NCBI RefSeq assembly: GCF_000344175.1
Contig: NZ_ALWW01000029.1
Coordinates: forward strand, 78 to 37,461
Length of the DNA stretch: 37,384 nt
Direction of reading: 5' to 3'
Source: Listeria fleischmannii subsp. fleischmannii LU2006-1
GTDB taxonomy: Bacteria > Bacillota > Bacilli > Lactobacillales > Listeriaceae
The notes under the pieces were generated by a model. That model made no database searches, was not told the DNA's origin, and saw only the letters and a list, made by a program, of their open reading frames with translations. Each line of letters starts with the position of its first letter. The stretch's first letter is position 1. The position numbers and the translations under genes were made by a program. Shown here piece after piece: positions 35,697-37,384 of this stretch.

Positions 35697-36950
35697 ATGG
35701 TACGTGCAGAAATCATTGCGGTCGGAACAGAAATTTTACTGGGTCAAATTGTCAACTCAAACGCCGCTTTTTTATCCAAAGAATTAGCGGCTCTTGGCAT
35801 TTTTGTTTATCATCATACAGTCGTCGGGGATAATCCTGAGCGTCTAAGCGAAGTTATTACAACGGCGGAAAAGCGTAGTGATCTTTTAATTTTCACAGGA
35901 GGTCTTGGCCCAACTCAAGATGATATTACAAAACAAGTGGTGGCGAATCATCTTCATAAAAATTTAGTGGAAGATACTTTTCATTTGGATAAAATAACCC
36001 AGTATTTTGCAGGAAGTAAACGTGTTATGACAGAGAATAATAAGCTTCAAGCGTTAGTCATCGAAAATTCAACGGTGCTCCAAAATGATTTTGGCTTTGC
36101 TGCCGGGATGTTTTTCACACTTTCCGAAAGAAGTTATATGCTACTTCCAGGGCCGCCTTCTGAAATGAAACCGATGTTTACGAATTATGCGAAACCGCTA
36201 ATTCAAAACGCTACGGGTGGCGAAGTTCATTTGGAATCTAAAATCATGCATTTTTTTGGTATTGGCGAATCAAGACTAGCATCTGATTTAGAGGATTTAA
36301 TTACACATCAAACCAACCCGACTATTGCCACATATGCTTCTGATAATGAAGTTGAAATACGCATCACGGCATCAGCAAGCACAAAAGAAGAAGCTGAAAA
36401 CTTACTTTCTCAAACAGAAGAGGAGATTTTAAAACGTGATGGAGAATTTTTATATGGCTATGGGGACGAATCGCTTGCTGATGTGGTTATTAGAAAACTT
36501 TTAAAAGGAAAAATCACTATTTCTGCAGCTGAAAGTTTAACTGCCGGATTATTTCAAGCTGAATTAGGAGGCACTACGGGCATTTCAGATATCTTAAAAG
36601 GTGGAATGGTCACCTATAGTACAGAAATGAAAAGAGAGGTGCTAGGTGTCTCTCAGCAAGTTATATTAGAGCATGGTGTGGTGAGTTCTGAATGCGCGAG
36701 GGAAATGGCCGAAAATATTCGTAAAATCTGCCATACTAAAATGGGAATTAGCTTCACAGGCGTTGCTGGTCCTGGTGGCATGGAGGGACATGTAGCTGGT
36801 ACTGTTTTTATTGGTTTAAGTGTAGAGGGCTTTGAAACAGAAACGTATTCCTTTGTGTTTGGACGGGATCGAAATCACAACCGAAATCGCGCTGTAAAAC
36901 AAGGTTTCCAAGTTATTAATCAATTTTTGACAGAAAAAATGGGTTTTTAG
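35697..36950 (+). CDS. cinA: CinA, competence/damage-inducible protein
   Basis: CinA proteins combine an N-terminal molybdopterin-binding-like domain (ADP-ribose pyrophosphatase type in some members) with a C-terminal nicotinamide mononucleotide deamidase domain, so a role in pyridine nucleotide recycling is likely. Of 417 residues, about 1-170 hold IIAVGTEILLGQIVNSNAAF, FTGGLGPTQDD and LLPGPPSEMKPMF; about 255-415 hold the deamidase motifs ISAAESLTAGLF, GTTGISDILKGGMVTYS and SFTGVAGPGGMEGHVAGTVFIG. I choose ATG 35697, seven bases after AAAGGGAG; an in-frame ATG-like start upstream at 35676 lies before it. In Gram-positives cinA commonly precedes recA, as here. Confidence 0.94.
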   Translation: MVRAEIIAVGTEILLGQIVNSNAAFLSKELAALGIFVYHHTVVGDNPERLSEVITTAEKRSDLLIFTGGLGPTQDDITKQVVANHLHKNLVEDTFHLDKITQYFAGSKRVMTENNKLQALVIENSTVLQNDFGFAAGMFFTLSERSYMLLPGPPSEMKPMFTNYAKPLIQNATGGEVHLESKIMHFFGIGESRLASDLEDLITHQTNPTIATYASDNEVEIRITASASTKEEAENLLSQTEEEILKRDGEFLYGYGDESLADVVIRKLLKGKITISAAESLTAGLFQAELGGTTGISDILKGGMVTYSTEMKREVLGVSQQVILEHGVVSSECAREMAENIRKICHTKMGISFTGVAGPGGMEGHVAGTVFIGLSVEGFETETYSFVFGRDRNHNRNRAVKQGFQVINQFLTEKMGF

Positions 36951-37071
36951 CTTAGAGCAAAGCAAAAAAATCTTTATAATAACCTAGAAATGACGCCCAA
37001 AAAAGAGTTGGACGTTTGCGTAGCTAAAAGCTATACTAATTATACAAGTCCATCCCTTGTTTTAAAAAATG

Positions 37072-37085
37072 CGAATAAATGTTCG
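37072..37085 (+). promoter_or_regulatory. LexA (SOS) box of recA
   Basis: CGAATAAATGTTCG is a close match to the Gram-positive LexA operator CGAACATATGTTCG (two differences). It lies nine bases upstream of the recA -35, so recA would be induced on DNA damage. Confidence 0.8.
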
Positions 37086-37093
37086 CTTTTTGC

Positions 37094-37122
37094 TTGATTA
37101 TTGAAATGAATTAAGGTATAGT
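37094..37122 (+). promoter_or_regulatory. Promoter of recA
   Basis: TTGATT (37094-37099), 17 bases and TATAGT (37117-37122) form a strong SigA promoter. The 5' leader is about 70 bases. The rest of the 249-base gap after cinA shows a TAGC/GCTA hairpin (37021-37033) inside a weak TGGAC/GTCCA outer pairing, and no clear cinA terminator. Confidence 0.75.
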
Positions 37123-37199
37123 TATTTTAGGAATTTCAGTTAAGCGGAATTTGGATTTAATGAATAATGGAATGAGATATATATAGAGGAGGCAATAAT

Positions 37200-37384
37200 G
37201 TGAACGATCGTCAAGCTGCGTTAGACCAAGCACTAAAATCTATTGAAAAACAATTTGGTAAAGGTTCGATTATGAAGTTAGGGGAACATAGCGATCAAAA
37301 TATATCCACTGTGTCAAGTGGATCGTTAGCCCTTGACATCGCATTGGGGGTAGGTGGGCTATCCTAGAGGTCGAATTATTGAAA
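37200..37384 (+). CDS. recA: RecA recombinase, 5' end only (one frameshift)
   Basis: RecA forms filaments on single-stranded DNA, drives strand exchange and triggers LexA self-cleavage. The start is GTG 37200 after AGAGGAGGC, reading [20 protein letters not shown] and then [21 protein letters not shown]. One extra G in the GGG run at about 37358 shifts LGVGG into a stop; removing it restores [13 protein letters not shown] up to the window edge. The Walker A loop lies beyond the window. The gene is cut by the window end, and the break is probably a read error because recA loss would be costly. Confidence 0.93.

Noticed and set aside
1-37384. Mobile element, prophage, defence island or CRISPR array
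   Set aside because: No transposase, integrase, phage or Cas genes and no spaced direct repeats of that type were seen; the gene order is conserved core chromosome.

Overview
The window is a stretch of Firmicutes core chromosome, almost certainly genus Listeria. It is AT-rich, with strong AGGAGG ribosome sites and frequent GTG/TTG starts. The order dxs-tlyA-argR-recN-ptb-buk-bkd-(prli42)-M20 peptidase-gnd-lisRK-yidC-acyP-DUF1033-fni-trhO-yitT-clpP-ftsK-tcsA-nucleoside ABC-ymfF-ymfH-ymfI-rodZ-pgsA-cinA-recA follows, as far as I remember it, L. monocytogenes lmo1365 to lmo1398. TcsA, LisRK and the 31-residue Prli42 miniprotein are Listeria hallmarks. The proteins look similar but not identical to my recollection of L. 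monocytogenes, so the species is left open.

Layout. 1-4501: 3' part of dxs (isoprenoid/thiamine precursor), a TlyA-type rRNA methyltransferase, the arginine repressor and RecN. 4516-11600: branched-chain acyl operon (ptb, buk, lpd, E1 alpha, E1 beta, E2) that makes acyl-CoA primers for branched membrane lipids and can yield ATP through acyl phosphates; a structured 3' end with alternative hairpins follows it. 11602-11805 (minus): a short gene for the stressosome-linked miniprotein Prli42. 11855-16816: M20 peptidase, 6-phosphogluconate dehydrogenase, LisR/LisK envelope-stress two-component system. 16823-18388 (minus): YidC insertase, a small unknown membrane protein and acylphosphatase. 18516-20963: DUF1033 protein and type II IPP isomerase, converging on TrhO. 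21174-25200: YitT membrane protein, a ClpP1-like protease subunit behind a CtsR operator, and FtsK/SpoIIIE. 25255-30465: lipoprotein TcsA plus a three-gene nucleoside ABC transporter, with cre-like sites before both units. 30511-36950: two M16 peptidase homologues, an SDR, RodZ/YmfM, PgsA and CinA. 37072-37384: LexA box, promoter and first codons of recA.

Many genes are physically interrupted by single-base indels (dxs, lpd, E1 alpha, lisR, DUF1033, rodZ five times, recA). They lie mostly at short A/T/G runs, and correcting them gives family-sized proteins, so I read them as sequencing or assembly errors, not decay. They are annotated as full-length genes with the break noted.

No transposon, phage, CRISPR array, tRNA or rRNA was seen. 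The less ordinary content is in the regulatory DNA and small genes: Prli42, the bkd 3' structure, the CtsR-controlled Asn-triad ClpP, the tcsA promoter enclosed by an inverted repeat, and three 10-nt-phased TCGAG repeats before the ABC transporter.
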